From Fuerstiella marisgermanici (lineage in GTDB: Bacteria > Planctomycetota > Planctomycetia > Planctomycetales > Planctomycetaceae), in assembly GCF_001983935.1 (NCBI RefSeq), contig NZ_CP017641.1:8668001-8732000 (forward strand): a stretch of DNA of 64,000 nucleotides. Reading direction: 5' to 3'. Positions 38,021 to 47,993 of the stretch are shown here, in pieces. The first letter of the stretch is position 1. Each line of letters begins with the position of its first letter. The translations under genes and the position numbers were made by a program. The notes below the pieces were generated by a model that searched no databases, had not been told where the DNA came from, and worked only from the letters and a program-made list of their open reading frames with translations.

Positions 38021-39175
38021 TTATGGATGCCCCTTTACACCGTTCTCGAACTTTTCGAAGTAGCCGTGCTGCTTGATGTCATCGAGATACGGTTGCACAT
38101 ACGACCACATAAAGACGGCCGTGCCATCCACCCCCAATCGGCTGGCGATGCTTAGATAGTCGTCGACGTCGGACGCCTTGTCGATTTGCCCGTGACTCGT
38201 CCTGATGCCCAGACACACTGTCACGTCGATCGGCTGCCCCAGTTTCTTGTTGATGTCGAGCGCGCCCTGGATTCGATCTTCAAACACCTGCAGGTATCGG
38301 TCGCCGTAGTTCTTCGGAAAGCAGTATCCCGACACGTTCACCATGTCGATGTACTTGTTCTTCGCCCACGTGCCCCAGTCCTGGGCGACGCGGTGGTTCT
38401 GAGTGACGTGTGGTCCCCACGAATAAATGGCCAACTTGATTTCCGGTTGCTGTCGGCGAAGTTCGACACTGATGTTACGCATTAGTTCCGTCAGGCAGTC
38501 TTCTTTGAATCGCTGCAAGGCCTGAGTTCGATCGGTCGCTGATTTGTCACTCATCAGCTTGTCGAACTCAATCGCCCCTTGAGGATCCAGTTGCATGGGC
38601 CGATTGTTAAATCTCAGGTAGTCCAGCAGCAACCCATCAGGTTTGTACTTTCCGGCGATTTCCTGCAGCACGGATACGACCCATGCCCTCGCCTGCGGAT
38701 GGCAAGGGCTGATGTGGCCGATGGGGCTGCCCGTATCATCTCTCAGTGCCCAGTCGGGATGTTGCCGCAGAATGCCTTTCGGCTCATTCTTGCCGCAGGC
38801 CAAAACACAGATCACGGGATACACCTGCAATCCACGCGCTCGAGCAGCTCGAACGACCACACGCAGCGGGTCCCAGTTTGGGTACAGATTGGTGGGAATG
38901 ATGTCTGTTGGGTACAGGGACGCCCCAGCCGTTGTTGTTGCGTAAGGCATCACAACTCGCAGCCCGGAAGCCTTGAACCTGTCCAACTGTTCTTCAATCG
39001 AACGTTCTCGGGTGGGAATGTCGGAACTCGAATCAAACATCCGAGGGATGTTCAGGTAAGCCCCCATGAACGGCTGGTCCTCACATTGAGCCGTCTTTGC
39101 ACTCACTGCAGACAGGCACAATGTGGCCAGCAGCCACGGTGTTGCGCGACGTGCCTGTGGTCTTGTCGTCCTCAT
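38021..39175 (-). CDS. Secreted GHL10-type glycosidase-like protein
   Basis: A 384-aa exported TIM-barrel protein of the glycosyl hydrolase-like 10 (DUF4015-related) family. A signal peptide with a twin-Arg-like start (RPQARRATPWLLATLCLSAVSA) is followed by a barrel with SGLRVVMPYATTT, HPDWALRDDTG and GLLLDYLRFNN, the family-typical blocks near the active-site face. The later KLAIYSWG and VNVSGYCFPKNYG segments fit the second half of the barrel. The acid/base pair is not proven from this sequence. An ATG 30 bases upstream is possible. It probably acts on an extracellular polysaccharide. Confidence 0.8.
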   Translation of the reverse strand: MRTTRPQARRATPWLLATLCLSAVSAKTAQCEDQPFMGAYLNIPRMFDSSSDIPTRERSIEEQLDRFKASGLRVVMPYATTTAGASLYPTDIIPTNLYPNWDPLRVVVRAARARGLQVYPVICVLACGKNEPKGILRQHPDWALRDDTGSPIGHISPCHPQARAWVVSVLQEIAGKYKPDGLLLDYLRFNNRPMQLDPQGAIEFDKLMSDKSATDRTQALQRFKEDCLTELMRNISVELRRQQPEIKLAIYSWGPHVTQNHRVAQDWGTWAKNKYIDMVNVSGYCFPKNYGDRYLQVFEDRIQGALDINKKLGQPIDVTVCLGIRTSHGQIDKASDVDDYLSIASRLGVDGTAVFMWSYVQPYLDDIKQHGYFEKFENGVKGHP

Positions 39176-39796
39176 CGCCTGGTTTTTCCCTTGCCGGTTG
39201 TTCATTCTGGCTGTTCACTCTTGGGGACGAAATCTGATGTCGTCAGTCCGCCCGCTTGCGCACTCACCGTAGCGATATCCGACGGCGCATGGAAGTTTGG
39301 CGGGCGACTCAACGGCGGGTGTGGTTGAAGCGGGCCCGCATCAGGTTCAGTCAAAAAGTTGTCCCATGGCTACGAGGTCTCAGCCCCGTTTTATTCGGCC
39401 CCAGCGGACTTTGGTCGTCGGGCCATGTCCGCGCGTCGTAGTGCAGGAATGCCACCTCTGGGAGCAAGTTCGCTTGATTGCGGGTCCGAATGGTGTGCCA
39501 GTCTCAGGACTGGGATGCTCCGGTCCGCCCCTGCAAATCGCCGGAATGGGCACTCCTCGCGTGCCGATTGCCCTGACAAATTCCTACGAACTGCAAGTGT
39601 GGCATGGCCGCTGCAGACGCTGTGTTTGTTGACGCTTTTGGGCTTTGTGTTTTGTCTCACGGCCAGCTAAAGTCTAAGACCTACGGGCATTCACCCTGCG
39701 GTCACACCGTGAACGAATTTTGGGTTGTCGGGGCCATCGCCGACTCCTGACCGGATCGAAAAGTACACCGAATCAAATGATTTCGGGAGGATATTT
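39176..39796. other. Intergenic region with one doubtful small open frame
   Basis: About 620 bases between divergent genes. A plus-strand frame at 39366-39632 (88 codons) has some coding-like composition but no ribosome-binding site, so I do not call it as a gene with confidence. A competing frame one base shifted is also open. The promoter region of the alpha/beta hydrolase should be in the last 100 bases. Confidence 0.4.
39366..39632 (+). CDS. Doubtful 88-aa hypothetical protein
   Basis: An open frame beginning MATRSQPRF and ending in a Cys-rich RCRRCVC. The middle has a plausible amphipathic pattern (VVVQECHLWEQVRLIAGPNG). There is no ribosome-binding site, and an overlapping frame is equally long. 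It may be noise. Confidence 0.2.
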   Translation: MATRSQPRFIRPQRTLVVGPCPRVVVQECHLWEQVRLIAGPNGVPVSGLGCSGPPLQIAGMGTPRVPIALTNSYELQVWHGRCRRCVC

Positions 39797-40780
39797 GTGT
39801 CGGCGTATTATTGGATAGTCCTGAGCCTCCCGGCGTTGCTGCTGGCGATTGACTTCGGCTATCGGCAGTTCGCGACGCGCCGAATTCAGACGATCATTGA
39901 GAACGTACCGACTTTTGCCGCCGTTCCCGCATCAGCGCCGTCAGGGCGAGATGTGGTTCGGATTCCGACGAAGGACGGCCTGACGCTGGAAGGCTGTTTA
40001 CACCTGCCGACTGGCGAACCTCAGGGAATTATTCTGTTCTGCCCGGAACTGAACGGCAATCACTGGACCGGGTTAACATATGGCCAGGCTTTGTTGGACG
40101 CAGGTTTCGCTGTGCTCGCGTTTGATTTCCGAAACCAGGGCTACAGCGAGCACCAGTCCGGCTATCAGCCGATTCATTGGGTGACCGAATTCGAATTGAC
40201 GGACATCGAAGGCGTGCTCGCGTGGGCTCAGCAGCAGGAAGGCCTGGAGTCGTTGCCCGTGGGCATCTTCGGAGTTAGCCGAGGCGGCAGTGCGGCATTG
40301 CTGGCCGCAGCCCGGTTTCCTCAAATTCAGGCCGTCGTGACTGACAGCGGTTACGGGACGATGGCCATGATCCAACACTTCATGACGAAGTTCTCGCGGT
40401 ACGTGGTGCCCGACTGGTTTTTCCATCGCCTGCCGCGCTGGCACGTGGTGTGGGTTCTGTGGCAAACGCTGGCTCGCAGCGAACGAAGCCGCAACTGCAG
40501 CTACGTGCATCTGGAACACGCGGCGCGACAGTTTGATCGGCCGGTACTGATGATTTCCGGTAGCCGCGATTCGTACGTCACGCCGCGAGTCACCCGCGAA
40601 GTGGCTCGGCTGTTGAGCTGCGAAGATTCTGTCTGGATCGTGGAAAATGCCAAGCACAACAAGCCGCGTGTGAAGGCGAAGGACGAGTACGACGACCGAC
40701 TTGTGCAACATTTTCGGAAGCACCTTTGCAACGTTCCGGACGCCGAACTACGGCCTCAGGATTCGTTCCGCGTAGCGTGA
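39797..40780 (+). CDS. Membrane-anchored alpha/beta hydrolase
   Basis: A 327-aa serine hydrolase of the dienelactone hydrolase/BAAT-like group. One N-terminal helix (WIVLSLPALLLAIDFGY) should anchor it in the membrane. The nucleophile elbow GVSRGG is near residue 165, the acid is probably in SGSRDSYV, and the His in ENAKHNKPR. I chose the GTG at 39797 because GGGAGGA lies just six bases upstream; a TTG start 72 bases earlier has no such site. The substrate is unknown. A hairpin-rich stretch follows the stop. Confidence 0.82.
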   Translation: MSAYYWIVLSLPALLLAIDFGYRQFATRRIQTIIENVPTFAAVPASAPSGRDVVRIPTKDGLTLEGCLHLPTGEPQGIILFCPELNGNHWTGLTYGQALLDAGFAVLAFDFRNQGYSEHQSGYQPIHWVTEFELTDIEGVLAWAQQQEGLESLPVGIFGVSRGGSAALLAAARFPQIQAVVTDSGYGTMAMIQHFMTKFSRYVVPDWFFHRLPRWHVVWVLWQTLARSERSRNCSYVHLEHAARQFDRPVLMISGSRDSYVTPRVTREVARLLSCEDSVWIVENAKHNKPRVKAKDEYDDRLVQHFRKHLCNVPDAELRPQDSFRVA

Positions 40781-40796
40781 TTTCGATGCTCAGAAA

Positions 40797-40840
40797 GTAG
40801 GTGCCGACCGCCGGGCGGCACATCGCCGCAGGCGACCTAC
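40797..40840. repeat. Structured intergenic palindrome
   Basis: GTAGGTGCC at 40797-40805 pairs with GGCGACCTAC at 40831-40840 with one bulged base, and the interior contains a second GC-rich inverted repeat (ACCGCCGGGCGGCA). It lies 16 bases after the stop of the alpha/beta hydrolase. No T-run follows, so it is not a standard terminator. Confidence 0.4.
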
Positions 40841-41063
40841 AACCTTGCAACAGCGAATTTCGCTGACTTGTGGCCGCGGAACAAGCGTTTCGCGCTACGA
40901 AGGCTGTTTCCCACGAGCCCAAACGGGCGACAACAAAAGGGAAACTGCTCTACCTGGCACGCACAGGCGACCGCCGAACTGCGGTTGACCACTCGACGCA
41001 ACAGCAACCGAACCCTGAGCGCGGTTTGCCCAAGGGGAATTCCGTCGGGCCGCCGGAACCTAC

Positions 41064-42419
41064 TTATTTGCCTGGACTTTCGGACTTGATTTCGTCCGCC
41101 GATTCCACAGCTGCCGCGTTCGCTTTTCGATCGTCGTCTCGACGCTGCAAATCGGCGTCGCTTAGCAGGAACCCCGCCACGCAGGCGGTCATGAAGGCGG
41201 CCAGAGTTCCTCCGGCCATGGCTCGTAGACCGAGTTTCGCGAGGTCGGACCGACGCCCTGGAGCAACTCCGCCAATGCCGCCGAGCTGAATTCCGATTGA
41301 GCTAAAGTTGGCGAAGCCGCACAAAGCGTAAGTCAGGATCATCTGCGTCCGCAGGCTGAAAGGCGTCTCCATTTTTCCCAACTGAGCGTACGCATAGAAT
41401 TCGTTCAAAACGGTGCGCACGCCGAGAATTCCGCCCGCCGCAAGGCATTCGTCGGACTTGACTCCCATCAACCAGGCGAACGGAGCAAACACGTAGCCGA
41501 AGGCGAGTTCCATGGTCCACTTCTGAGCGCTGGGATAACTTAGGTAGTGAGCCACCAGGCCGCCGACCCACGACACGAAAGCGTTGCCCATCGCGACGAA
41601 CGCCGTGAAGACGATCAACATCGCTCCCACGTTTAATGCGAGTTGCAAACCGGCCGAAGTGCCTTCCGCCGCCGCTTCGATGACGTTCACGCTGGGCGAA
41701 TCGGCCGTGCCTTTGACGTTGCCCTGAGTCATTGACGATTCGGTTTCCGGCTGCATGATCTTCGCGATCATCAACGCCGCCGGCGCCGAAATGACCGAGG
41801 CCGTTAGCAGGTGCCCCGCATCGATGCCCATGCCGACGTACGCTGCCAACACGCCGCCCGCGATGGTCGCGAATCCGCCGACCATGACGACGTTGAGTTC
41901 CGACATCGTCATGTCTGCGACGTATGGCCGAATCACCAGCGGCGCTTCTGTTTGTCCGACAAAGATGTTGGCGGCGGCCGACAGAGTTTCTGCGCCGGAC
42001 GTGCCGAGCGTCTTCTGCATCAGCCACGCCAGCGCCTTCACCACCAACTGCATGATGCCGAGGTGATACATCACCGACATGAGGGCTGAGAAGAAGATAA
42101 TGGTCGGCAGAATACCGAACGCAAACGAACGCCACAGCGTGTATTGAGCCGGCAGGGTTTCCGTTTCGTTTCTTGGAAACACGTCAAACAGGAACGCACT
42201 GCCCGCGTCGACAAAACTAAGCACGCTGCGGAAGAAGTCGCCGATCGCAGCGAACGACGCTTCACCTGCGTCCGTCTTTAAAATCAGAAACGCGAACGCA
42301 AACTGCAGCAGCAAACCGCCGCCGACAATGCGTAGACTCACTCGCTTTTTGTGGGAACTCATCGCCCACGCCAGCAACATCATGACCAGCAAGCCCAGCA
42401 GGCTGATACCGCGTTCCAT
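41064..42419 (-). CDS. Concentrative nucleoside transporter (NupC/CNT family)
   Basis: A 451-aa ion-coupled nucleoside importer with about ten membrane segments. The signature regions are GQTEAPLVIRPYV near residue 155, the PAALMIAKIMQPE block and CGFANFSSIGIQLGGIG near residue 365. The last 35 residues are charged. CNT proteins move purine or pyrimidine nucleosides with Na+ or H+. It starts six bases after the stop of a large heme protein gene on the same strand would end, so read-through from that gene is possible only in the reverse order: the transporter is upstream and the heme protein ends in front of it on the same strand. Confidence 0.9.
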   Translation of the reverse strand: MERGISLLGLLVMMLLAWAMSSHKKRVSLRIVGGGLLLQFAFAFLILKTDAGEASFAAIGDFFRSVLSFVDAGSAFLFDVFPRNETETLPAQYTLWRSFAFGILPTIIFFSALMSVMYHLGIMQLVVKALAWLMQKTLGTSGAETLSAAANIFVGQTEAPLVIRPYVADMTMSELNVVMVGGFATIAGGVLAAYVGMGIDAGHLLTASVISAPAALMIAKIMQPETESSMTQGNVKGTADSPSVNVIEAAAEGTSAGLQLALNVGAMLIVFTAFVAMGNAFVSWVGGLVAHYLSYPSAQKWTMELAFGYVFAPFAWLMGVKSDECLAAGGILGVRTVLNEFYAYAQLGKMETPFSLRTQMILTYALCGFANFSSIGIQLGGIGGVAPGRRSDLAKLGLRAMAGGTLAAFMTACVAGFLLSDADLQRRDDDRKANAAAVESADEIKSESPGK

Positions 42420-42425
42420 ACCGGG

Positions 42426-45400
42426 CTATTTCTTTTTCAAAGTCTGTATGTAGGCGACGACGTCCACAATCTCCTGAACGGTCATGACCTTCTGTAGATC
42501 GGCGGGCATCAGCGAAACTGTTTGCTTGACCTTTTCATCAATCTCATCCAGCTTGAACGTGCGGATCAATGCATCGTCGCCCTTGATGCTGATACTGTCA
42601 TCCGTTTCACTGGTGATCAGGCCCGTGATCGTCGTGCCGGATGCCGTGACCAGCGTATACGCTTCGTAATTGTGACTGATGCCCGCGCTGGGAAAGATGA
42701 TCGATTCAAACATCGCCTGGGGACTTAGCTTGCTGCCGATCTCCGAAAGGTCCGGTCCGAATTCGCGACCAATCTTGTTGACGATGTGGCACTTGTGACA
42801 GGTGCCTGTGGTGTTGAAGATGAGTCGACCGTTGACCGGGTCGCCCTTCATGGAAACCAATTGGCTGATCGGCGGAAGCGGCTTGCCTTCCTTCACGGCT
42901 GGCAGCGGAAACAGACGGTCGGCCATTTCCCGAGTCGACCGCGAGGGAGCGGCATGCAGTGCGGCGGCGACGGTTTGCGTGAGTTCCGGATCAAGCGTTT
43001 TGTGCTCAACAAGCCCGGCCAGCTTCTGAGCACCACCGTTCACTCGCGAAGCGGCTCGCACAGCAGCTCGCCGCACATCGATCGCTAGAGCCTTGTCCTT
43101 AACGGCCGCCAGCAACGGTCCGTTGATAGCATTGTCCAGAGAATTGCCCATCACGGTAGCCGTCGCGATGGCCGATTGGGCGTCGTCGCCTTTGAGAGCC
43201 TGCGTCATCAGCTTCCACTGTTTGTTGCGCAGCAAAGCTCGAATGGCTTCGACGCCGATCTGTTCGTTGGGATGGGCCTGAGCCAGCGTGAGCAAGTCGC
43301 TGTAGCGATCGGTAAGTTGGAAACGTTCGACTAGTTCAATGTACTGTGATGTTCCCTTCAGGTCAGTCAGAGCTCGTTGCAGTGCCGCTTTCGCATCGGG
43401 GTTGGATGCAAAATCTTCGCTGCTCAACCGCTGCAGCGATTCCGCGATAACCAGAGGGGCGGTGTCTTTCCGTAGGCGGCCGAGTGTGCCGGGTTTGAGC
43501 AATGTTGCCACCTCGGTGGCAACGTTTGACTTTGGTTGAAAATCGAGAGCCCGGAAATACTCCAGGAGAATTGGTCTAGACTCTTCCAGACTTGCGCCCA
43601 CTGCCAAATGTAGAATGTGTTGCGCGATCCTGCTAGCAGACTCATCGGCTCGGCTACGCCACACAACGTCGGAAACGATTATGTTTGCGCGATCTGATTT
43701 TCGAGTGCGCATTTCTGACCAAATGGTCTCCAGACAGTTGTCCCAGTCGCCGTGAGCACCGATGCCAAGGGCTTCCAGATACCAGCGGTCGTGAGACGGA
43801 AGCGGCAGCTGTAGTGCGAGTGTCGTCCACAGTTTGGCTTTGCGATCTGATTTTATATGTCGCAGCGCCACCGCACATTCGCGACGTACCTGAGGCGACT
43901 TATCATCAACCAGCTTCGTTACCGTGCCCACCACATCAGTGTTCGTGCGCCGAGCCAATCGCAGCCCGGCGATGCGAATATTGCTGTTGCCGTGTTTGAC
44001 GGCGGCATCGATGTAGTGCTGAGTCTTGCCGTCAATCTGCCCCAGCAACCACAGCGCTCGCGCCTGAAAGCGTGGATTGTTGTCGTCAGTGAACATCTTC
44101 TTCAGCACGGCTTCGGCGTCTGCACCTGCGGCGTGCAGTTTCTGCCATGCCAGATACCGAGTCGCCACGTTGGGACTTTTCAACGCTTCTGCCGCGCCTT
44201 CGACGGTGCTGAAGTCAGGCTTGGGCGAAACGTATTTGGTGTTGCCTTTCGGGGCGACTCGGAACAGTCGCCCGCGTTGGATGTCGCCCTGCCGGTGGCC
44301 GCCGACGCCGGGGTCGTACCAGTCGGCGACGATCAGCGAACCATCGGGTTCCACGCACACATCTGACGGACGGAACCACTGGTCGCGAGTCCCCGTGAGG
44401 ATGTCGTTGATCTCCGCTTTGTAGCCCGCTCCATCATCACTGACGGCGTAGCTGCGGACGACGTTCGGGCCCGCGTCGCAGTGAATCAGTTGGTTCTGAA
44501 AACGCTTCGGCAGAAGATTGCCTTCGTAGATTAGGATTCCCGTCGGTGAACCCGCTCCGGTTTGAAGCAGGTTCGGGACAACGCCTGGATCGTTCAGGTG
44601 CCAGTGGCGTTCTGGGATCGTGTCTTCCCAGCCGGTGCGAGGTTCTCGCCAACCGGCTCCGGTGAATTCATCCTTGTATCCGTAGTTGCCGTATTCCATC
44701 ACGAAGTTGATGCGGACGCCTTTGTTGCCGTCGTCGTCGTTGTCGGACTGCCAGATCGCGCCGAAACTGTCGACGCAAAGCTCCCAGTTATTGCGGAAGT
44801 TCCAGCCCAAAGTATCGACCTTTGAACCATCCAGCTCGCAGCGAAACGCCATGCCTTCCTGATACGGTTTGCGATTCGCGATGACTTCGTTGCCCGCCAC
44901 GTCGACCACTAAATTGCCATCAGGAGTATGCAGTTCGTTGCCGTTGTTGCCGAAGTTGAAGTACAGGCGTCCGTCGGGGCCGAACGTGAAGCTGTGAATC
45001 CCGTGGTCATGTTGGACACCTTTGATACCAGTGAACATCACTTCCTTGCGATCGGCCTTCAGGTCGCCGTCGTCATCGTAGAAGTTGAAGACGTTTTCAC
45101 CGGCGGACACGATCACTCGATTGCCCAGCACGCAGACGCCGTGAGCCGAATCGATGTCTCGCCCCTGATAGAACGTCGTTTCCTTGTCCGCTTTGCCGTC
45201 ACCGTCGGTGTCTTCCAGAATCAGAATGCGGTCGCCTGCTTCGCGCGCCGGATTGTCTTTGTTGGCGAAGTGGCGATAGTTTACGACTTCGCACACCCAG
45301 ATCCGGCCCAGATGGTCGACGTCGATGTTCGAAGGACTTAGTAGCAGCGGTTCGGCAGCGAACAGTGTGGCTTCCAGCCCGTCCGCGACGTCGAGTGCCG

Positions 45401-45491
45401 CCACAGCGTTTTCCGGTTTGCGAACCGGCTTTTCATCGGCTGATACAAAATTGGACGCAAGAATCAGCAGGGCAATCGAGAAACTTCGCAC
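42426..45491 (-). CDS. Giant secreted PVC-type cytochrome c protein (propeller, HEAT, heme)
   Basis: A 1021-aa exported protein of the planctomycete membrane-bound dehydrogenase-like type. A signal peptide (RSFSIALLILASNFVSA) is followed by a propeller at about 30-420, with repeated Asp-rich strands such as LEDTDGDGKADKETTFY. HEAT-like helical repeats run from about 430 to 850. The C-terminal heme domain has TCHKCH (C898) and the PVC pattern GREFGPDLSEIG. The start at 45491 is a GTG with GGAG upstream, inside a longer open frame. Its oxidised substrate is unknown. It is six bases upstream of the nucleoside transporter on the same strand, so the two are probably co-transcribed. Confidence 0.9.
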   Translation of the reverse strand: MRSFSIALLILASNFVSADEKPVRKPENAVAALDVADGLEATLFAAEPLLLSPSNIDVDHLGRIWVCEVVNYRHFANKDNPAREAGDRILILEDTDGDGKADKETTFYQGRDIDSAHGVCVLGNRVIVSAGENVFNFYDDDGDLKADRKEVMFTGIKGVQHDHGIHSFTFGPDGRLYFNFGNNGNELHTPDGNLVVDVAGNEVIANRKPYQEGMAFRCELDGSKVDTLGWNFRNNWELCVDSFGAIWQSDNDDDGNKGVRINFVMEYGNYGYKDEFTGAGWREPRTGWEDTIPERHWHLNDPGVVPNLLQTGAGSPTGILIYEGNLLPKRFQNQLIHCDAGPNVVRSYAVSDDGAGYKAEINDILTGTRDQWFRPSDVCVEPDGSLIVADWYDPGVGGHRQGDIQRGRLFRVAPKGNTKYVSPKPDFSTVEGAAEALKSPNVATRYLAWQKLHAAGADAEAVLKKMFTDDNNPRFQARALWLLGQIDGKTQHYIDAAVKHGNSNIRIAGLRLARRTNTDVVGTVTKLVDDKSPQVRRECAVALRHIKSDRKAKLWTTLALQLPLPSHDRWYLEALGIGAHGDWDNCLETIWSEMRTRKSDRANIIVSDVVWRSRADESASRIAQHILHLAVGASLEESRPILLEYFRALDFQPKSNVATEVATLLKPGTLGRLRKDTAPLVIAESLQRLSSEDFASNPDAKAALQRALTDLKGTSQYIELVERFQLTDRYSDLLTLAQAHPNEQIGVEAIRALLRNKQWKLMTQALKGDDAQSAIATATVMGNSLDNAINGPLLAAVKDKALAIDVRRAAVRAASRVNGGAQKLAGLVEHKTLDPELTQTVAAALHAAPSRSTREMADRLFPLPAVKEGKPLPPISQLVSMKGDPVNGRLIFNTTGTCHKCHIVNKIGREFGPDLSEIGSKLSPQAMFESIIFPSAGISHNYEAYTLVTASGTTITGLITSETDDSISIKGDDALIRTFKLDEIDEKVKQTVSLMPADLQKVMTVQEIVDVVAYIQTLKKK

Positions 45492-45684
45492 GTAGGAAAA
45501 CTCCAATAATGGAATGGTACGGGGCGGGCTCGAGGATCAACTTTATCGTGTCGCTTAGGTTGCTTTGGCGATACCCTTCCCACTTCAATTGCGGGAGCAG
45601 TGAATCAAGTGTTCGCTGGCAAGCCTTGCACGGTTTGCGTATCGTCACAAAACTGAAAATCAAATTCCACCCACTTTTCGCATC

Positions 45685-46020
45685 ATGATTTACAAGATTT
45701 GCACCCAGGACCAATGGCAGGCTGCTACAGAGTACGGGCGGTTCGAAGGTGCGCCGGTCGATCTGAAGGACGGCTACATTCACTTTTCGACCAGCCGTCA
45801 GGTTGCGGAAACCGCAGCGAAACACTTTTCCGGACAGAAAGATCTTCTGCTGCTGGCAGTCGACGAAGCACAGATGGGCGATCGGTTGAAGTGGGAAAAA
45901 TCGCGAGGCGGGGATTTGTTTCCTCACCTGTACGATGTGCTTTCAGTTGACGATGTGGTCGAAGTCATGGACCTGAAGCTGGGGCCGGACGGCGTGCATC
46001 AGTTCCCAAAGTTGGCGTAA
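45685..46020 (+). CDS. DUF952 domain protein
   Basis: A 111-aa single-domain protein of the DUF952 family (related in fold to ADP-ribosyl-type enzymes). It starts MIYKICTQDQW, and the family signature GYIHFSTSRQVAETAAKHF is present, followed by GDLFPHLYDVL near the end. The conserved His-containing motif could be a ligand-binding site. No leader or membrane helix is visible. The stop is ten bases before the pduO-like gene, so the two are in one transcript. The function of DUF952 is not known. Confidence 0.9.
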   Translation: MIYKICTQDQWQAATEYGRFEGAPVDLKDGYIHFSTSRQVAETAAKHFSGQKDLLLLAVDEAQMGDRLKWEKSRGGDLFPHLYDVLSVDDVVEVMDLKLGPDGVHQFPKLA

Positions 46021-46030
46021 CACAGAGCAA

Positions 46031-46603
46031 ATGGTCACCCTTAACAAAATCTACACTCGGACCGGCGATTCAGGTCAGACTGGCATCGGCGATGGTACTC
46101 GAGTGTCCAAGCTGGACGCGCGCATCGTGGCGGGCGGCAGTGTGGATGAAACAAACTGCTGCATCGGAGTCGCGGCGGCGCAATGCACAGACGCGAGCCT
46201 GAAATCGTTGCTGCTGACGTTGCAGCAACGGCTGTTCGATCTGGGAGCAGACCTCACTTCGCCGTGGCGGCCGGATGACGCAGACGATCGCTGCCCGCGA
46301 ATGACACTTCAGCATATCGAATGGCTCGAACAACAGATCGACCGCTTTAACGAACGCCTCTCAGCCTTGAAAAGCTTCGTGCTGCCAGGCGGCCAGCCGT
46401 GCGCGGCGTCGCTGCACCTGGCTCGCAGCGTGTGTCGGCGAGCGGAATTGGATACACTTCGGCTACAAAACGGCACGTCTCTGAATCCACAAATTGTGGT
46501 CTTTCTGAACCGCTTATCCGATCTGCTTTTTGTTCTGGCTCGCGATGCCAATGACCATGGAGCCATGGATGTGCTGTGGGAACCAAGCCGCCGACGTCCG
46601 TAA
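46031..46603 (+). CDS. PduO-type ATP:cob(I)alamin adenosyltransferase
   Basis: A 190-aa enzyme that attaches the adenosyl group to cobalamin, giving coenzyme B12. The N-terminal ATP-binding motif YTRTGDSGQTGIGDGTRVSKLD is diagnostic, with GSVDETN in the first helix and SRSVCRRAE-like ARSVCRRAEL in the core. The active-site Asp and Arg fit the PduO family. No B12-dependent mutase or other B12 gene is adjacent. It is co-transcribed with the DUF952 gene. Confidence 0.95.
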   Translation: MVTLNKIYTRTGDSGQTGIGDGTRVSKLDARIVAGGSVDETNCCIGVAAAQCTDASLKSLLLTLQQRLFDLGADLTSPWRPDDADDRCPRMTLQHIEWLEQQIDRFNERLSALKSFVLPGGQPCAASLHLARSVCRRAELDTLRLQNGTSLNPQIVVFLNRLSDLLFVLARDANDHGAMDVLWEPSRRRP

Positions 46604-46721
46604 AAGCCGTCTAAACTGACTACTGAAGAATTCTACGAGAACGCTAACCCACGCTGTGATTATCAGTGTGAATCAGCAGACCACCAACCATCCGCCGACA
46701 ATCCCGCCCGAGTGAAGAATC

Positions 46722-47993
46722 ATGAAACCACTTTTGCTCCTGACATGCCTTTTGGTTATCCCCGCCCCGCTGGACGCCGGCAATCCCGGATCGGACTCTT
46801 CCACCATTGAAGTCGGCGCGCAGGACTGGCCGTGGTGGCGTGGTCCTCATCGAAATGGGATCGCGAGTTCAGATCAGCATCCACCGCTGAAATGGAGTGA
46901 AACGGAAAACGTGTTGTGGAAAGTCGCCGTGCCGGGCCGCGGCCATGGTTCAGCGACGGTGGTTGGCGATCAGGTCTTCCTGGCGTCTGCCGATCACGAA
47001 ACCGAACAGCAAGCCGTTCATTGCTACGACCGTCAGACGGGCGAAGAACTCTGGAAGACGGTTGTCCACAAGGGAGGCTTCACGAAGAAGGGCAACGAAA
47101 AAGCGTCGCTGGCTTCGACCACAGTCGCGTGCGACGGTGAAAATCTGTTCGTCAACTTTCTAAACGACGGAGCCGTCTACACCACGTCGCTGGATCGCAA
47201 TGGCAAGCAGTTGTGGCAGACAAAGATCAGCGATTACGTCGTCCATCAGGGCTACGGTAGTTCGCCCGCGCCATATAAGAATCTGGTCATTGTGTCTGCC
47301 GACAATAAAGGTGGCGGCGCGATTGCCGGGCTGGAACGAGCGACAGGCAAGATCGCGTGGAAGCGGACTCGCCCGGAAAAGCCGAACTATCCTTCTCCCA
47401 TCATTCTCAATGTCGCGGGCAAAGATCAGTTGCTTATGACGGGCTGCGACCTTGTCACCAGTCTGGACCCGTTGACAGGCGAAGAAAACTGGGAGATTGA
47501 AGGTGCGACGACCGAATGCGTGACTTCCACCGTCACGGACGGAACTCGTATTTTCACAAGCGGCGGATATCCCAAGAACCACATCGCAGCCGTGGCGGCC
47601 GACGGTTCCGGCAAGGTGGTTTGGGAAAACACCGTTCGCACGTATGTTCCATCAATGCTGGTGAAAGACGGCTACCTTTATGCTGCGTTGGACGCGGGCA
47701 TCGCCACGTGCCGCAAGAGTGACACTGGCGAAGAAGTCTGGAAGGGCCGCCTGGCGGGCACATTCAGCAGTTCGCCAGTTTTGGTCGGCGATCGGATTTA
47801 CGCCACCAATGAAGAAGGCACGACGTTTGTTTTCAAAGCCACGCCGGACAAGTTCGTTGAACTCGCTCGCAACAAGCTGGGCGAAAGCGTCTTCGCGACC
47901 CCCACGATTTGCGGAAGCCGGATCTATGCCCGAGTGACTCATAAGATTGACGGTAAGCGGCAGGAGTTCCTGTATTGCCTGGGCGAAAAATAG
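46722..47993 (+). CDS. Secreted PQQ-like beta-propeller protein
   Basis: A 423-aa protein with a signal peptide (LLLLTCLLVIPAPLDA) and a seven- or eight-bladed PQQ-like propeller. Blades are seen as repeated patterns with a Trp near the end, for example YDRQTGEELWKT, LERATGKIAWKR, LDPLTGEENWEI and KSDTGEEVWKG. A WWRGPHRNG motif sits near the N-terminus, as in the planctomycete outer-membrane-assembly-like propellers. Whether it binds PQQ is unknown; most of this group do not show dehydrogenase activity. A new gene with a different orientation of function follows within 200 bases. Confidence 0.9.
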   Translation: MKPLLLLTCLLVIPAPLDAGNPGSDSSTIEVGAQDWPWWRGPHRNGIASSDQHPPLKWSETENVLWKVAVPGRGHGSATVVGDQVFLASADHETEQQAVHCYDRQTGEELWKTVVHKGGFTKKGNEKASLASTTVACDGENLFVNFLNDGAVYTTSLDRNGKQLWQTKISDYVVHQGYGSSPAPYKNLVIVSADNKGGGAIAGLERATGKIAWKRTRPEKPNYPSPIILNVAGKDQLLMTGCDLVTSLDPLTGEENWEIEGATTECVTSTVTDGTRIFTSGGYPKNHIAAVAADGSGKVVWENTVRTYVPSMLVKDGYLYAALDAGIATCRKSDTGEEVWKGRLAGTFSSSPVLVGDRIYATNEEGTTFVFKATPDKFVELARNKLGESVFATPTICGSRIYARVTHKIDGKRQEFLYCLGEK

